Shown here in pieces: positions 16,742 to 24,960 of a DNA stretch of 64,000 bases (position 1 is the first letter of the stretch; the number at the start of each line of letters is the position of its first letter). The notes under the pieces were generated by a model. The model did no database searches. It was not told the origin of the DNA and was given only the letters and a program-made list of their open reading frames with translations. The stretch is from positions 1-64,000 of the forward strand of contig CAYOIB010000005.1 of NCBI GenBank assembly GCA_964403935.1, read 5' to 3'. This stretch comes from SLLG01 sp964403935. Lineage in GTDB: Bacteria > Verrucomicrobiota > Verrucomicrobiia > Opitutales > Oceanipulchritudinaceae. Position numbers and translations under genes: made by a program.

Positions 16742-17740
16742 TCATTCATATTCTACTTTCTGGCACCGGTTCATCAGGTCATCCATCGCTTGCCGGACCT
16801 CTTTCCCATTGAAGAGAACTGCATTCATCTCCCGCAGGATGGGTGCTTCGATCCCCTTCTCCTCGCAGAGCTTCTGAAAGGCGCGGGCCGTGTGGTAGCC
16901 TTCCACCGTGCGCCCGTCTTCCAGCAGCTCTGAAGCGGACGCCCCACGGGCAATGGCCTCACCAAAAGCCCGATTCCGGCTCTCTGCCCCGTTACAGGTG
17001 AGCGAGAGATCCCCGAAACCGCTGAGCCCGTAAAACGTCTCAGTCCGTCCCCCAAAGCACTTTCCGAGGCGAACCATTTCGTGCAGGGCCCGCGTCAACA
17101 AAGCGGCCTTGCTGTTATCGCCAAGACCCAGCCCATCGCACATCCCGGCGGCGAGCGCGTAAACATTTTTCAGACTCCCTCCAAGCTCCACCCCGACCAG
17201 ATCATCCGTCCGGTAGACGCGCAGACCCGAACCGCTCAGAGCTTCCTGCAGATCACAGGCGGCCGAATCATCGCTCATCGCAAGAACGAGGGCGGACGGC
17301 TGCCCCTCCGCAACTTGAGAAGCAAAGGTCGGCCCGCTCAAAACGCCGTGAGCCAGGTTCGGCAAGCTCTCCCCCATCACCTCCGCCGGCAGCTTTCCGG
17401 TGCCCGGTTCAAGACCCTTCGAAAGCGTAAGGACCGTCTTCAAGCGCCAGGCCTTGCCCATCGATGCCGCTACGGTGCCACACACCTCCCGAAGAAAGGC
17501 CGAGGGGCATGCCAGAATAAGAAGATCGGCCTCCATCAGCGAGGGCGTCAGCTCAAGGCCAAGCTGCAAATCAGACGGGAGCTTATGGCCCGGTAGATGG
17601 CGCTTGTTCTCACGATCCGATGTCAATGCCAAGGCCTGATCCAGCTCGCGAGGCACCAGCGTAACAATGTGGCCAATGCGGACGAGGTGGAGCGCCACGG
17701 CTGTTCCCCATGCGCCCGCGGGATAGATGCAGATGTTCAT
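16742..17740 (-). CDS. gpsA: Glycerol-3-phosphate dehydrogenase [NAD(P)+]
   Basis: About 332 residues from the ATG at 17740. It makes sn-glycerol 3-phosphate from dihydroxyacetone phosphate for phospholipids. Diagnostic stretches are LVPRELDQALALTSDRENKRHLPG, VLTLSKGLEPGTG, VLSGPTFASQVAEG, GGSLKNVYALAAGMCDGLGLGDNSKAAL and ETFYGLSGFGDLSLTC. The catalytic Lys is in GGSLKN. The nucleotide loop is unusual: PAGAWGTA, with Pro where the first Gly of GxGxxG is expected. Otherwise complete. Confidence 0.93.
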   Translation of the reverse strand: MNICIYPAGAWGTAVALHLVRIGHIVTLVPRELDQALALTSDRENKRHLPGHKLPSDLQLGLELTPSLMEADLLILACPSAFLREVCGTVAASMGKAWRLKTVLTLSKGLEPGTGKLPAEVMGESLPNLAHGVLSGPTFASQVAEGQPSALVLAMSDDSAACDLQEALSGSGLRVYRTDDLVGVELGGSLKNVYALAAGMCDGLGLGDNSKAALLTRALHEMVRLGKCFGGRTETFYGLSGFGDLSLTCNGAESRNRAFGEAIARGASASELLEDGRTVEGYHTARAFQKLCEEKGIEAPILREMNAVLFNGKEVRQAMDDLMNRCQKVEYE

Positions 17741-17867
17741 AATGAAATTTGTCGCTAACAGTCTTTCCAGAACCAAAATTCGATAGTCGCATGAAACCCG
17801 GACACCCGACACACGCCAAGGAAAACTTACCTTGGCGGATCACAACAGGCCGCCTAGGTTCACCGCA

Positions 17868-18131
17868 ATGATTCGGCGTTTTTTCATCTGGCGGGCGCAA
17901 AAGCGGCTCAGCAAACCCCGCTACAAGATCGACCGTCGAGCTTACCGGGGGCAATTCAATGCGGGCTTCTTCTCCTTCCTTCACCGCACCAAGTTCTGGG
18001 CGACGGACAACGATACTTACTACCGTCGCCGCAAACGCCGACTCCTGATCGCTGGCGTCATCGGGCTCGGCACGCTCGGTTTCGTTGTCTGGATCATTTA
18101 CGAATCCGTTGGTGCCCTCGGCATTTTTTGA
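17868..18131 (+). CDS. Small basic single-pass membrane protein, unknown
   Basis: An 87-residue protein from the ATG at 17868; a TTG 36 bases upstream gives a longer form. The first ~65 residues are strongly basic with many Arg, Lys and aromatic residues (IRRFFIWRAQKRLSKPRY, YYRRRKRRLL). A single membrane segment follows (LIAGVIGLGTLGFVVWIIY), leaving a very short exterior tail. The positive-inside rule places the N-terminus in the cytoplasm. No family was recognised. It diverges from gpsA and converges on yraN with 21 bases between stops. Confidence 0.6.
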   Translation: MIRRFFIWRAQKRLSKPRYKIDRRAYRGQFNAGFFSFLHRTKFWATDNDTYYRRRKRRLLIAGVIGLGTLGFVVWIIYESVGALGIF

Positions 18132-18152
18132 GAGGATCTCTTCCTCAAGCGT

Positions 18153-18626
18153 TCACGGGCGGAAGTGCTTCCCGAAGAGCGGAATGCCTCTGTAGTGGTG
18201 GACGCAGCTGTCCACCGGAAGATCCAAATTCACCGCCACCACATCAAACCGCACCGTTGTCGGCGACTTTCTCAACTGACTCAGGTAAGCCTTGGCCGTT
18301 CGACGAAGCACTTTGCGTTTCCGCGGCCGAATACTGGCATAGGCATTCAGGGGAGAACCCCTCCGAACCCGCACCTCGACGAAGACAACCGCCGGCCCCT
18401 CCCGCATCACGAGGTCCAGCTCGCCCCGGCCACTCCGCCAGTTCTTGGCCAGCAAGACCATTCCTCCCTTTCGCAAGGCTTGGACAGCCAGTTCTTCACC
18501 CTTATCACCCCGCAGTTGGGCTTCAGTCCTTGAGGATGTCCTGAAGCCGTGGAGGTCGCTGGGGAAGCAGCGTCCGGCCAAGGCCGGAAACCAACCGTGG
18601 AAGCGTCGTTTCAGCCAATTCGCCAT
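18153..18626 (-). CDS. YraN-family (UPF0102) putative endonuclease
   Basis: About 157 residues from the ATG at 18626. A PD-(D/E)XK-like fold of the UPF0102/YraN family: GDKGEELAVQALRKGGMVLLAKNWRSGRGELDLVMREG and VVFVEVRVRRG contain the conserved E, D and E-X-K-like positions; the last motif reads EVR where EVK is usual. Family members are Holliday-junction-resolvase-like, but their role is unproven. The N-terminal ~40 residues (ANWLKRRFHGWF...) exceed the usual family start. It is transcribed away from the pilB-like gene. Confidence 0.85.
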   Translation of the reverse strand: MANWLKRRFHGWFPALAGRCFPSDLHGFRTSSRTEAQLRGDKGEELAVQALRKGGMVLLAKNWRSGRGELDLVMREGPAVVFVEVRVRRGSPLNAYASIRPRKRKVLRRTAKAYLSQLRKSPTTVRFDVVAVNLDLPVDSCVHHYRGIPLFGKHFRP

Positions 18627-18736
18627 GGTTAATGCCTTTGACATAGAAACCCCCGGACGCCATAGCTTGGCGAGATTTATTTATCTGCGCCTCAGGCAAT
18701 ATATCACCCCCTCAGGCCGAATCACTTACCAGGATT

Positions 18737-20980
18737 ATGAAGAGCAATCTCTCCGGCGTGCTCCGGCGCACCCTCCTCCTCAAGGTCATCTCGAAACCTC
18801 AGCCCACGCGCGAGGATGTCGAGTCCATCATCGAACTCACGGCAAACAAGGTGGTGGAGGCCATCGAAGCGCAGTCCATGACCCTCTACCTCGTGGAAGA
18901 CGGGAAGATTGGTTTCAAATACGTTTATTTCTCTCCCACCCTCTGGGAAGATTTCCCGGAGCGGGAGGCGGAGTTTGCCGGCAAACGTGATACTTTGCTA
19001 ACGATGAAAATACCCGAGGGAACGGGTGTTGTAGGCAAGGTGATCGCATCGGGGCAGCCCGCCTTCTACTCCTTCGAACAGGATGTCGACCGCATCCACT
19101 CCCTCTCCAAGCAGACCGGCTTCGAGATCACTTCGATGCTCACTGTTCCTCTCCGCGGGTCCAACCGGATCATCGGCGCAATCCAGCTACTGAACAAGGA
19201 GCCCTTTGCCGACGACGATGTCTTCACCGATAACGATTTGGCCTTCCTCGAAGAAGTGGCGGAATATTCCGCACCCCTTCTTCAGCGCATGCTCGATCCC
19301 GGGTTTCGACCCGACGATCGCGAAACGGCCAAGTTCATCGCCCGGTTCACCGACAACCGGCTCGTTCTCGATGAGAGCGAGGTGGAAGTCGACGAAGAGC
19401 TGATTGGTGTCGCGGGTGACGGCATTATCCGCCGAACCCATATTCTGCCTTACAAACGTATTGGGGGTCAGGCCGTCGCCGCTCTGATGACCAATCCGCT
19501 GGATTATCCAAACCGCGAAAGCTTTCAGAACGCAACCGACCTGCACATCGAAGAAGTTGTTGTCGCTCCAACCTCTCTGATCGACGCGCTCCTGAAAAGA
19601 CATTCCAGCAGCTCAAGTGAAGTTGCCGATGCCCCTCACATCGACAGTGGAGAGATGGCGGAAATCGCCGATGTAATCGGGGTTGAATACGCCGAAGGTG
19701 GCGAAGGCGCGAGCGAGGATGACCTGACAGATGAAGAATCCGCGCCCATCATTCAACTCGCGAACCGCATTGTCGAAGACGCTTACATTACCGGCGCCTC
19801 CGATATCCATATCGAGCCACAGGAAAAGGATTTGATCGTTCGTTATCGGATTGACGGTATCTGTTCGGAAAAGCTCCACCTCCCGGCAAAAGTAGCCGGT
19901 GCTCTCGTGGCCCGGCTGAAGGTGATGGCAGACCTCGACATCGCGGAAAAACGTCTGCCGCAAGACGGACGTATCATTTTCAAGCGCTATACGAAGAAGA
20001 ATATCGACATCGACTTGCGCGTTGCCACAGGCCCGATGAACCACGGCGAAAAAGTGGTCATGCGTATTCTTGATAAAACCAAGTCCGCCCTCCCGATCAC
20101 CGCTCTCGGCTTCTCTCAGGAGAATCTGGATAAATACCGCGAGTGCATTGTCCAGCCCTACGGAATGATCTTGCACTGCGGGCCAACGGGTTCGGGCAAA
20201 TCGATGACCTTGTTCTCGGCCCTTCGCGAAGTGGCGTCACCCGAGGTCAATATTCAGACGGCGGAAGACCCAATCGAATACACCGTCCCCGGCATCAACC
20301 AGATGCAAATGCACCGGCAGATCGGGCTGACTTTTGCGAAGGCCCTGCGCGCCTACCTCCGAATGGATCCGGATATTATCCTCGTCGGGGAAATCCGCGA
20401 CCAGGAAACCGCTGAAATCGCCGTTGAGGCGGCTCTCACCGGTCACCTGCTCTTGTCTACCCTCCACACCAATGACGCTTCATCCACCATCGCGCGCTTT
20501 ACCGACATGGGGATCGAACCTTTCATGATTTCAGCGTCGATGCTCGTCGTTTGCGCACAGCGTTTGATGCGGCGTGTCTGCAAATCCTGCGGCGTCCGCT
20601 ACATTCCGACCGGGAATGAAGCCGAGATCATCGAGCGCGCCCTCGATGGCTGGAATGGGGAAATTTACCGTGCGAGCGAACACGGCTGCGCCCAGTGTGG
20701 AGGCAACGGTATGAAAGGCCGAATTGGTATCCACGAACTCATGCGCAACAACGATGAGATCACAAAGGCGATCAATGCCCGCGCTGAGACCGCCGAAATC
20801 AAACGCATCGCGATGGCTTCGGGAATGAGGACTCTGCATCAAGACAGCATGCTCAAGGTGAAGGAGAACACGTCCACGGTCATCGAAGCGCTCGGAACGG
20901 TTCCTACGGATCTCTACATCGACAAGAAATACGAGGCGGCCATGAACCAGGCAACGGCTGATATGGCACCAACAATCTGA
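18737..20980 (+). CDS. GAF-domain fused PilB/GspE-type secretion ATPase
   Basis: A 747-residue hexameric assembly ATPase for type IV pili or type II secretion. Residues ~20-185 look like a GAF domain (VVEAIEAQSMTLYLVEDGKIG; GTGVVGKVIASGQPAFY; ITSMLTVPLRGSNRIIGAIQLLNK), a domain not part of the usual PilB. Residues ~200-290 resemble the MshEN/GspE N-domain. The motor follows: Walker A GPTGSGKSM at ~481-489, Asp-box region ADLDIAEKRLPQDGRI, Walker B ILVGEIRDQETAEIA, His box TGHLLLSTLHTNDA, and a zinc tetracysteine CKSC...CAQC (about 615-654). No other pilus or secretion gene is adjacent, so partner apparatus is unknown. Confidence 0.92.
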   Translation: MKSNLSGVLRRTLLLKVISKPQPTREDVESIIELTANKVVEAIEAQSMTLYLVEDGKIGFKYVYFSPTLWEDFPEREAEFAGKRDTLLTMKIPEGTGVVGKVIASGQPAFYSFEQDVDRIHSLSKQTGFEITSMLTVPLRGSNRIIGAIQLLNKEPFADDDVFTDNDLAFLEEVAEYSAPLLQRMLDPGFRPDDRETAKFIARFTDNRLVLDESEVEVDEELIGVAGDGIIRRTHILPYKRIGGQAVAALMTNPLDYPNRESFQNATDLHIEEVVVAPTSLIDALLKRHSSSSSEVADAPHIDSGEMAEIADVIGVEYAEGGEGASEDDLTDEESAPIIQLANRIVEDAYITGASDIHIEPQEKDLIVRYRIDGICSEKLHLPAKVAGALVARLKVMADLDIAEKRLPQDGRIIFKRYTKKNIDIDLRVATGPMNHGEKVVMRILDKTKSALPITALGFSQENLDKYRECIVQPYGMILHCGPTGSGKSMTLFSALREVASPEVNIQTAEDPIEYTVPGINQMQMHRQIGLTFAKALRAYLRMDPDIILVGEIRDQETAEIAVEAALTGHLLLSTLHTNDASSTIARFTDMGIEPFMISASMLVVCAQRLMRRVCKSCGVRYIPTGNEAEIIERALDGWNGEIYRASEHGCAQCGGNGMKGRIGIHELMRNNDEITKAINARAETAEIKRIAMASGMRTLHQDSMLKVKENTSTVIEALGTVPTDLYIDKKYEAAMNQATADMAPTI

Positions 20981-20989
20981 GGATGCTGC

Positions 20990-21973
20990 TCAGCCCCCGC
21001 TGAAATAGGCGCGCTGTCTGTCCGAAAGAGAAAGCCCCACCCGCTCCATCACTTTCATCATGTCTTCCCAGACCTGGCGCTTGCTGCGGACGGTGCCCGT
21101 GCGAAGGAGGTAACTCGGATGAAAGGTGGGCATGAGCGGGATGCCGTTGAAGCTCTGCCATTGCCCGCGCACACTGCTCATCTTTCGTTTGGGATCCGGT
21201 CCGAGTAAGCCATCCACGGCCGATTTCCCCAAGGCGACAATCACTTTCGGTGCCACAATCTCCACTTGAGCGCGCAGGTAAGGCAGGCAATAGGCCATCT
21301 CCTCTGCGGTGGGTGGGCGGTTCCCCACCGAGGTCGGCATTTCAGGGCGCCAATTCATTATGTTCGAAATATAGACGTCGTCTCGCGAGATACCCATCGC
21401 CCCAATAATCCTGGTAAGCAACTGCCCTGCTGGACCGACAAATGGAACGCCCGCCACTTCCTCGTCCGCCCCCGGTGCCTCACCACAGAAGAAGATTTCG
21501 GCAGCCGTCGGACCCACGCCAAAGACCACCCGCTTTCCGGGCTTCACCCGCTCATTGCATACCGGACATTCCAGGACGCGCTGACGCAGCCAGGTCAGCC
21601 GGGTTTCCTTATCGCCCTCCGGAAGCTTGAACTCCGGTGCGGCCGGCAGGGGCTTGGGCTGAAGCGCGAAGACTTCCGCTGCAGCCGGCTGACGGTCCCG
21701 GCGGGGAAGACCACTGCCCAACGGTAGCTCCATTTCGCCGGCTTCCTCCGGCTCATGCTTGCTGGAAAGGGTGTCGCCCACCGATCGCACCGGGGCTTTT
21801 CGCGGGGTATCGGCGCGGGCCGCTTCGACAGGAGCCCTGCTGGCAGGCGATGTCGTTGCCCGAATGGCGGCCTCCAGTTCTTCCAACGTTCCATCCTGCA
21901 AAAACAGATGCGTCGTTCCCTCGTCGCGCATCCGCTTTAGCGTAGCCACCACTGCTTCCAGTTCCTCGCGCAT
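20990..21973 (-). CDS. Family 4-like uracil-DNA glycosylase
   Basis: About 327 residues from the ATG at 21973. It removes uracil from DNA for base-excision repair. The C-terminal ~200 residues are the glycosylase: motif A GEAPGADEEVAGVPFVGPAGQLL and motif B HPSYLL. Iron-sulfur ligands Cys136 and Cys139 (CPVC) and Cys229 are present, but the third ligand position is NWRPE, with Trp where many family 4 enzymes have Cys, so the cluster may be altered or absent. The N-terminal ~115 residues are low-complexity, Ala/Pro/Glu-rich, and probably a flexible tail. Confidence 0.88.
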   Translation of the reverse strand: MREELEAVVATLKRMRDEGTTHLFLQDGTLEELEAAIRATTSPASRAPVEAARADTPRKAPVRSVGDTLSSKHEPEEAGEMELPLGSGLPRRDRQPAAAEVFALQPKPLPAAPEFKLPEGDKETRLTWLRQRVLECPVCNERVKPGKRVVFGVGPTAAEIFFCGEAPGADEEVAGVPFVGPAGQLLTRIIGAMGISRDDVYISNIMNWRPEMPTSVGNRPPTAEEMAYCLPYLRAQVEIVAPKVIVALGKSAVDGLLGPDPKRKMSSVRGQWQSFNGIPLMPTFHPSYLLRTGTVRSKRQVWEDMMKVMERVGLSLSDRQRAYFSGG

Positions 21974-22049
21974 GGAATGAAGGATGCCACCGGGTCTCCG
22001 CCCGTCCAACTAAAACAGGTTCTGAAACCAAGACGTCTAACCACCCTCG

Positions 22050-22973
22050 CTACTTTTGGGGATTCGGTCGGCCCTGTTCTTCCGACGCCTCTTCGCCAGC
22101 TTGGTTGTCCGGCGCATCTGAGCCCGTCGGCTGATCGAAATTCCCTGCCTTGAATACGTCCCAAAGAATCGATTGTTCGATATAACCCCGCTGCGTGGCC
22201 TTTACCGGCACCCGGATAATGAGCTCAACCTCGCCGGCCTTCGGAATCTGAAGGGTGACGCGCGGATCCACCGAAGGCGCATCGAGGCCCTGGTGGTCAC
22301 TGATCCGTCGCATATGCCTCCGGACTTCTTCCAGGTAGGGTCGGCAATGCTTCCGCGCCGCCTCTAAAAGAGCTTTTTGCGCCCCCCGCCAGTCCTCCTC
22401 GCGTTTGAAGGGAACGGTGAAGACGTGGAGCACATAATCATGGGTGTAGCTCTCATTCACGACGGGTTCGGAAACGAAAAGGCTGTTCGGAAGAACAGTC
22501 ACCCGCCCCGTGCGCTGGTGGGTGAGCTTGCCAGGTCCGATTTCCATGATCGTCGTTGCAAACAAGTTCTGATCGATGACGTCCCCGCGGAAGTCTTTGA
22601 CCTGAATGCGGTCGCCGATCTTGAAGGAGCGCGCTCCCGTTTTCAGGATACTACCCGTAACGCAGAGGATGAGCTCTTTTGTTGCCACGACCAAAGCCAC
22701 CGCGATCGCGACAACCGAAAGGGCCAGGGTGCGGAGCTCCGCCCCCCAAATAAAGACCAGCCCCAGGACCAAAAACAGAACAATCCCGTTGCGGGTCTGG
22801 ACCAGCCATTTTCGGCGCATTTCCGGTGAGGCGATACTCCGTCGGATCACGCGCGATGTCACCGCCCGCAGCAGACTCATCACCATAACGAGAATAGCGG
22901 TGCTGATAAGCAGGCTCAGGAGCGATTCCCGAACAGCAATGTCCCCAAGCCCAAAACCGAGTGTATCATTCAT
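22050..22973 (-). CDS. MscS-type mechanosensitive channel protein
   Basis: A 307-residue inner-membrane protein. Membrane segments are at about 17-37 (LLSLLISTAILVMVMSLL), 64-80 (GIVLFLVLGLVFIWGAEL) and a pore-lining helix around 83-115 (LSVVAIAVALVVATKELIL). The MscS beta-domain follows: FKIGDRIQVKDFRGDVID, MEIGPGK, TGRVTVLPNSLFVSEPVVN. The helix lacks the dense Gly/Ala pattern of E. coli MscS, so it may be a variant channel. The C-terminus ends in a charged disordered tail. It starts 37 bases after oleB on the same strand and might be co-transcribed. Confidence 0.87.
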   Translation of the reverse strand: MNDTLGFGLGDIAVRESLLSLLISTAILVMVMSLLRAVTSRVIRRSIASPEMRRKWLVQTRNGIVLFLVLGLVFIWGAELRTLALSVVAIAVALVVATKELILCVTGSILKTGARSFKIGDRIQVKDFRGDVIDQNLFATTIMEIGPGKLTHQRTGRVTVLPNSLFVSEPVVNESYTHDYVLHVFTVPFKREEDWRGAQKALLEAARKHCRPYLEEVRRHMRRISDHQGLDAPSVDPRVTLQIPKAGEVELIIRVPVKATQRGYIEQSILWDVFKAGNFDQPTGSDAPDNQAGEEASEEQGRPNPQK

Positions 22974-23010
22974 GAGACAACCCCAAAATACTGAATATTT
23001 CTCATTCCTA

Positions 23011-23898
23011 TTATCCCTGACGGAGGAACGCTGCCACCATTGGATTCAAGGTTTCTCCTTCATCCTCGAGAACAAAATGCCCGGCATCGGCAAAGACGTA
23101 GGATTCCGCCTGAAGAAACCGCCGCCGCCAACCTTCGAGAAATTCCTCGTTGAAGCACCAGTCGCGGCCACCCCAGGCAATCATGACAGGGTGATCGGCA
23201 AACCGCTCCAGCGAAGCGTCGATTTCATTGAGCATGGCCGCCGAGGGATGATCGGCCTCAAGGGGAATATCACGGACGAAGGCCTCAACCGATCGCCGGC
23301 GCTCGGGCTTCGCGTATGGGAACAGGTACCCTGCGCGGACGCTGGCGGGCAGGCCTTTTTCTGTCGTCATGAAAAGAGCCGCGCGAACAAAGGCATTGAG
23401 TCGCCGAACAAGGAACGAACCAATGACGGGCCAGCGGCAGATCCGGATGCGAAACGGAATCCGGGTGGAATGAAAGGCTGCTGTATTGAGAATCACAATA
23501 CGCTTGATTCGTTCCGGCATTCGAGCAGCCAGTCCCATCCCAATCGCACCGCCCCAATCGTGCACCACCAAACTGAACTCCGTCAGCTTGAGCGATTCCA
23601 CCAAACCCACCACATTCTCAATATGCCCCGCCAGGTCATAGCTGAAGCGATTGGGATCTGGCACCTCGGATAGCCCCATACCCAAATGATCCGGCGCGAT
23701 ACAGCGATGCGTCGTGCGGAGATCGGAAATGAGATTTCGATAGAAAAAGGACCACGTGGGATTCCCATGCAGGAAGAGGATGGCTTCGCCACTTCCCTCG
23801 TCGAGGTAGTGCTGACGCGTCCCGGATTCCGTCATGAACCACTTCGAGGTAAACGGATAAAGGGCCCGGATTGCCGAAGGTAGTTCGGTTGCATTCAT
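23011..23898 (-). CDS. oleB: OleB-type alpha/beta-hydrolase (beta-lactone decarboxylase family)
   Basis: A 295-residue alpha/beta-hydrolase of the haloalkane dehalogenase branch. The motifs are HGNPTWSF (oxyanion region), PDHLGMGLSEVP, VVHDWGGAIG with nucleophile Asp114, acid candidate Asp246 (GGRDWCFN) and His274 (ADAGHFVLED). OleB decarboxylates the beta-lactone formed in long-chain olefin synthesis to an alkene. The assignment over plain haloalkane dehalogenase rests on the N-terminal YPFTSKW...YLDEGSGE pattern and on the directly upstream oleA, whose stop overlaps this start in ATGA. If the full Ole pathway is absent, it could instead be a different hydrolase. Confidence 0.8.
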   Translation of the reverse strand: MNATELPSAIRALYPFTSKWFMTESGTRQHYLDEGSGEAILFLHGNPTWSFFYRNLISDLRTTHRCIAPDHLGMGLSEVPDPNRFSYDLAGHIENVVGLVESLKLTEFSLVVHDWGGAIGMGLAARMPERIKRIVILNTAAFHSTRIPFRIRICRWPVIGSFLVRRLNAFVRAALFMTTEKGLPASVRAGYLFPYAKPERRRSVEAFVRDIPLEADHPSAAMLNEIDASLERFADHPVMIAWGGRDWCFNEEFLEGWRRRFLQAESYVFADAGHFVLEDEGETLNPMVAAFLRQG

Positions 23899-24947
23899 AT
23901 CGATCCTCTCCTTTTCACACCCAACATAAGGCAACTCAATCCGCTCCCAATTCCCAGGAGCGCCGATTGACTCCCCTTCCCGATCACGCCCTCTTTCATG
24001 GCCTTGGCCAAAGTGAGTGGCAGCGAGACCGAGCCGACATTTCCCAACTCGGGATAAGTCACAAAATCACGCTCGGAGGGGATTTCGAGGGCCTCCAGCA
24101 AACGCCGCTGGTGGGTGCGACCCACCTGGTGCGAGATGACGTGCGCAAAGGAATCCATGCCCCACTCAAGTTCCCGCAAAAAAGCATCCCATGTGCCCTT
24201 CGCCAAAGCGATTCCAGCATCGAGCAAGGCCTCCGCATCGGTCGCCATCTGCAGCGCATCACCTCCCGCCGATCCCCCTTCGCACAAGGTGTTCGCCAAA
24301 GAATCCGTCTGCACCATGCCACCCACAAGCTCCAGACAGTCCGCCTCCTCCTGCAGTTCATCCCGGTGACAAAGCACAGCCGCCACCGCCCCCGCCCCGA
24401 TCGTGAGATTGGCAAAAAGAGGTTTAATCGACTGCCGCGTGTGGTTCTCCGCGAGCAACGTGGTGATCGTGTGCTCAAGAAGAGGACGACCGTCTTCCCC
24501 CGACACCAACAACGCCCGCCGGATCTGGCCCGATTCAATCATCGAGGCCGCAAAAGTCATGGCGTTCAGAAACCCAAGACAGGCATTCGATACATCGCAG
24601 ACCTGCGCCTGCCGTGAAAGCCCGAGCAGGCCGTGAACATAGGCTGCCGTCGCCGGCTCCATCCGGTCGCGGCACACCCCGCAATGGACCAAAAGCTCAA
24701 TGTCTCCGGCCTCAAAGCAACTCGCTTCCAACGCTTTCTGCCCCGCCTCGGCCGAGGCTTCCGAAGGCCGGACGGATTGCGGCCAGAAATGGCGCGCCTT
24801 GATTCCGGTCATCAGTTCCAGACGCCCCTCTGGCAGACGAAGCCGCTCATACAGCGGGGCCAGGCGTTCCTCGATTGCCTCCGATGAGAGCCGCTCCGGC
24901 GGAACGACATAGCTCATTGACTCGATACAGGTAGATTGAAATCGCAT
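23895..24947 (-). CDS. oleA: OleA-type thiolase: head-to-head acyl condensation enzyme
   Basis: A 350-residue thiolase-fold enzyme. Residues match OleA, which joins two fatty acyl-CoAs by non-decarboxylative Claisen condensation: nucleophile Cys123 in VSNACLGFLNAM, Glu97 in VCRDRMEPATA (the OleA-specific base), His273 in ISHQVGRTH and Asn303 in LGNVGSVSLP. The FabH-like alternative is disfavoured by Glu97 and the VSGEDGRPLLEHTI segment. The start at 24947 is 13 bases after the fabI stop, and the stop is coupled with oleB. OleC (beta-lactone synthetase) and OleD (ketone reductase) are not encoded within the window. Confidence 0.87.
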   Translation of the reverse strand: MRFQSTCIESMSYVVPPERLSSEAIEERLAPLYERLRLPEGRLELMTGIKARHFWPQSVRPSEASAEAGQKALEASCFEAGDIELLVHCGVCRDRMEPATAAYVHGLLGLSRQAQVCDVSNACLGFLNAMTFAASMIESGQIRRALLVSGEDGRPLLEHTITTLLAENHTRQSIKPLFANLTIGAGAVAAVLCHRDELQEEADCLELVGGMVQTDSLANTLCEGGSAGGDALQMATDAEALLDAGIALAKGTWDAFLRELEWGMDSFAHVISHQVGRTHQRRLLEALEIPSERDFVTYPELGNVGSVSLPLTLAKAMKEGVIGKGSQSALLGIGSGLSCLMLGVKRRGSI

Positions 24948-24960
24948 CTCGAACGGTATC

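Noticed and set aside
23011..23898. Haloalkane dehalogenase annotation for the hydrolase
   Set aside because: The fold is shared, but ATGA coupling to a convincing OleA and the N-terminal pattern favour OleB; kept as an alternative in the entry.
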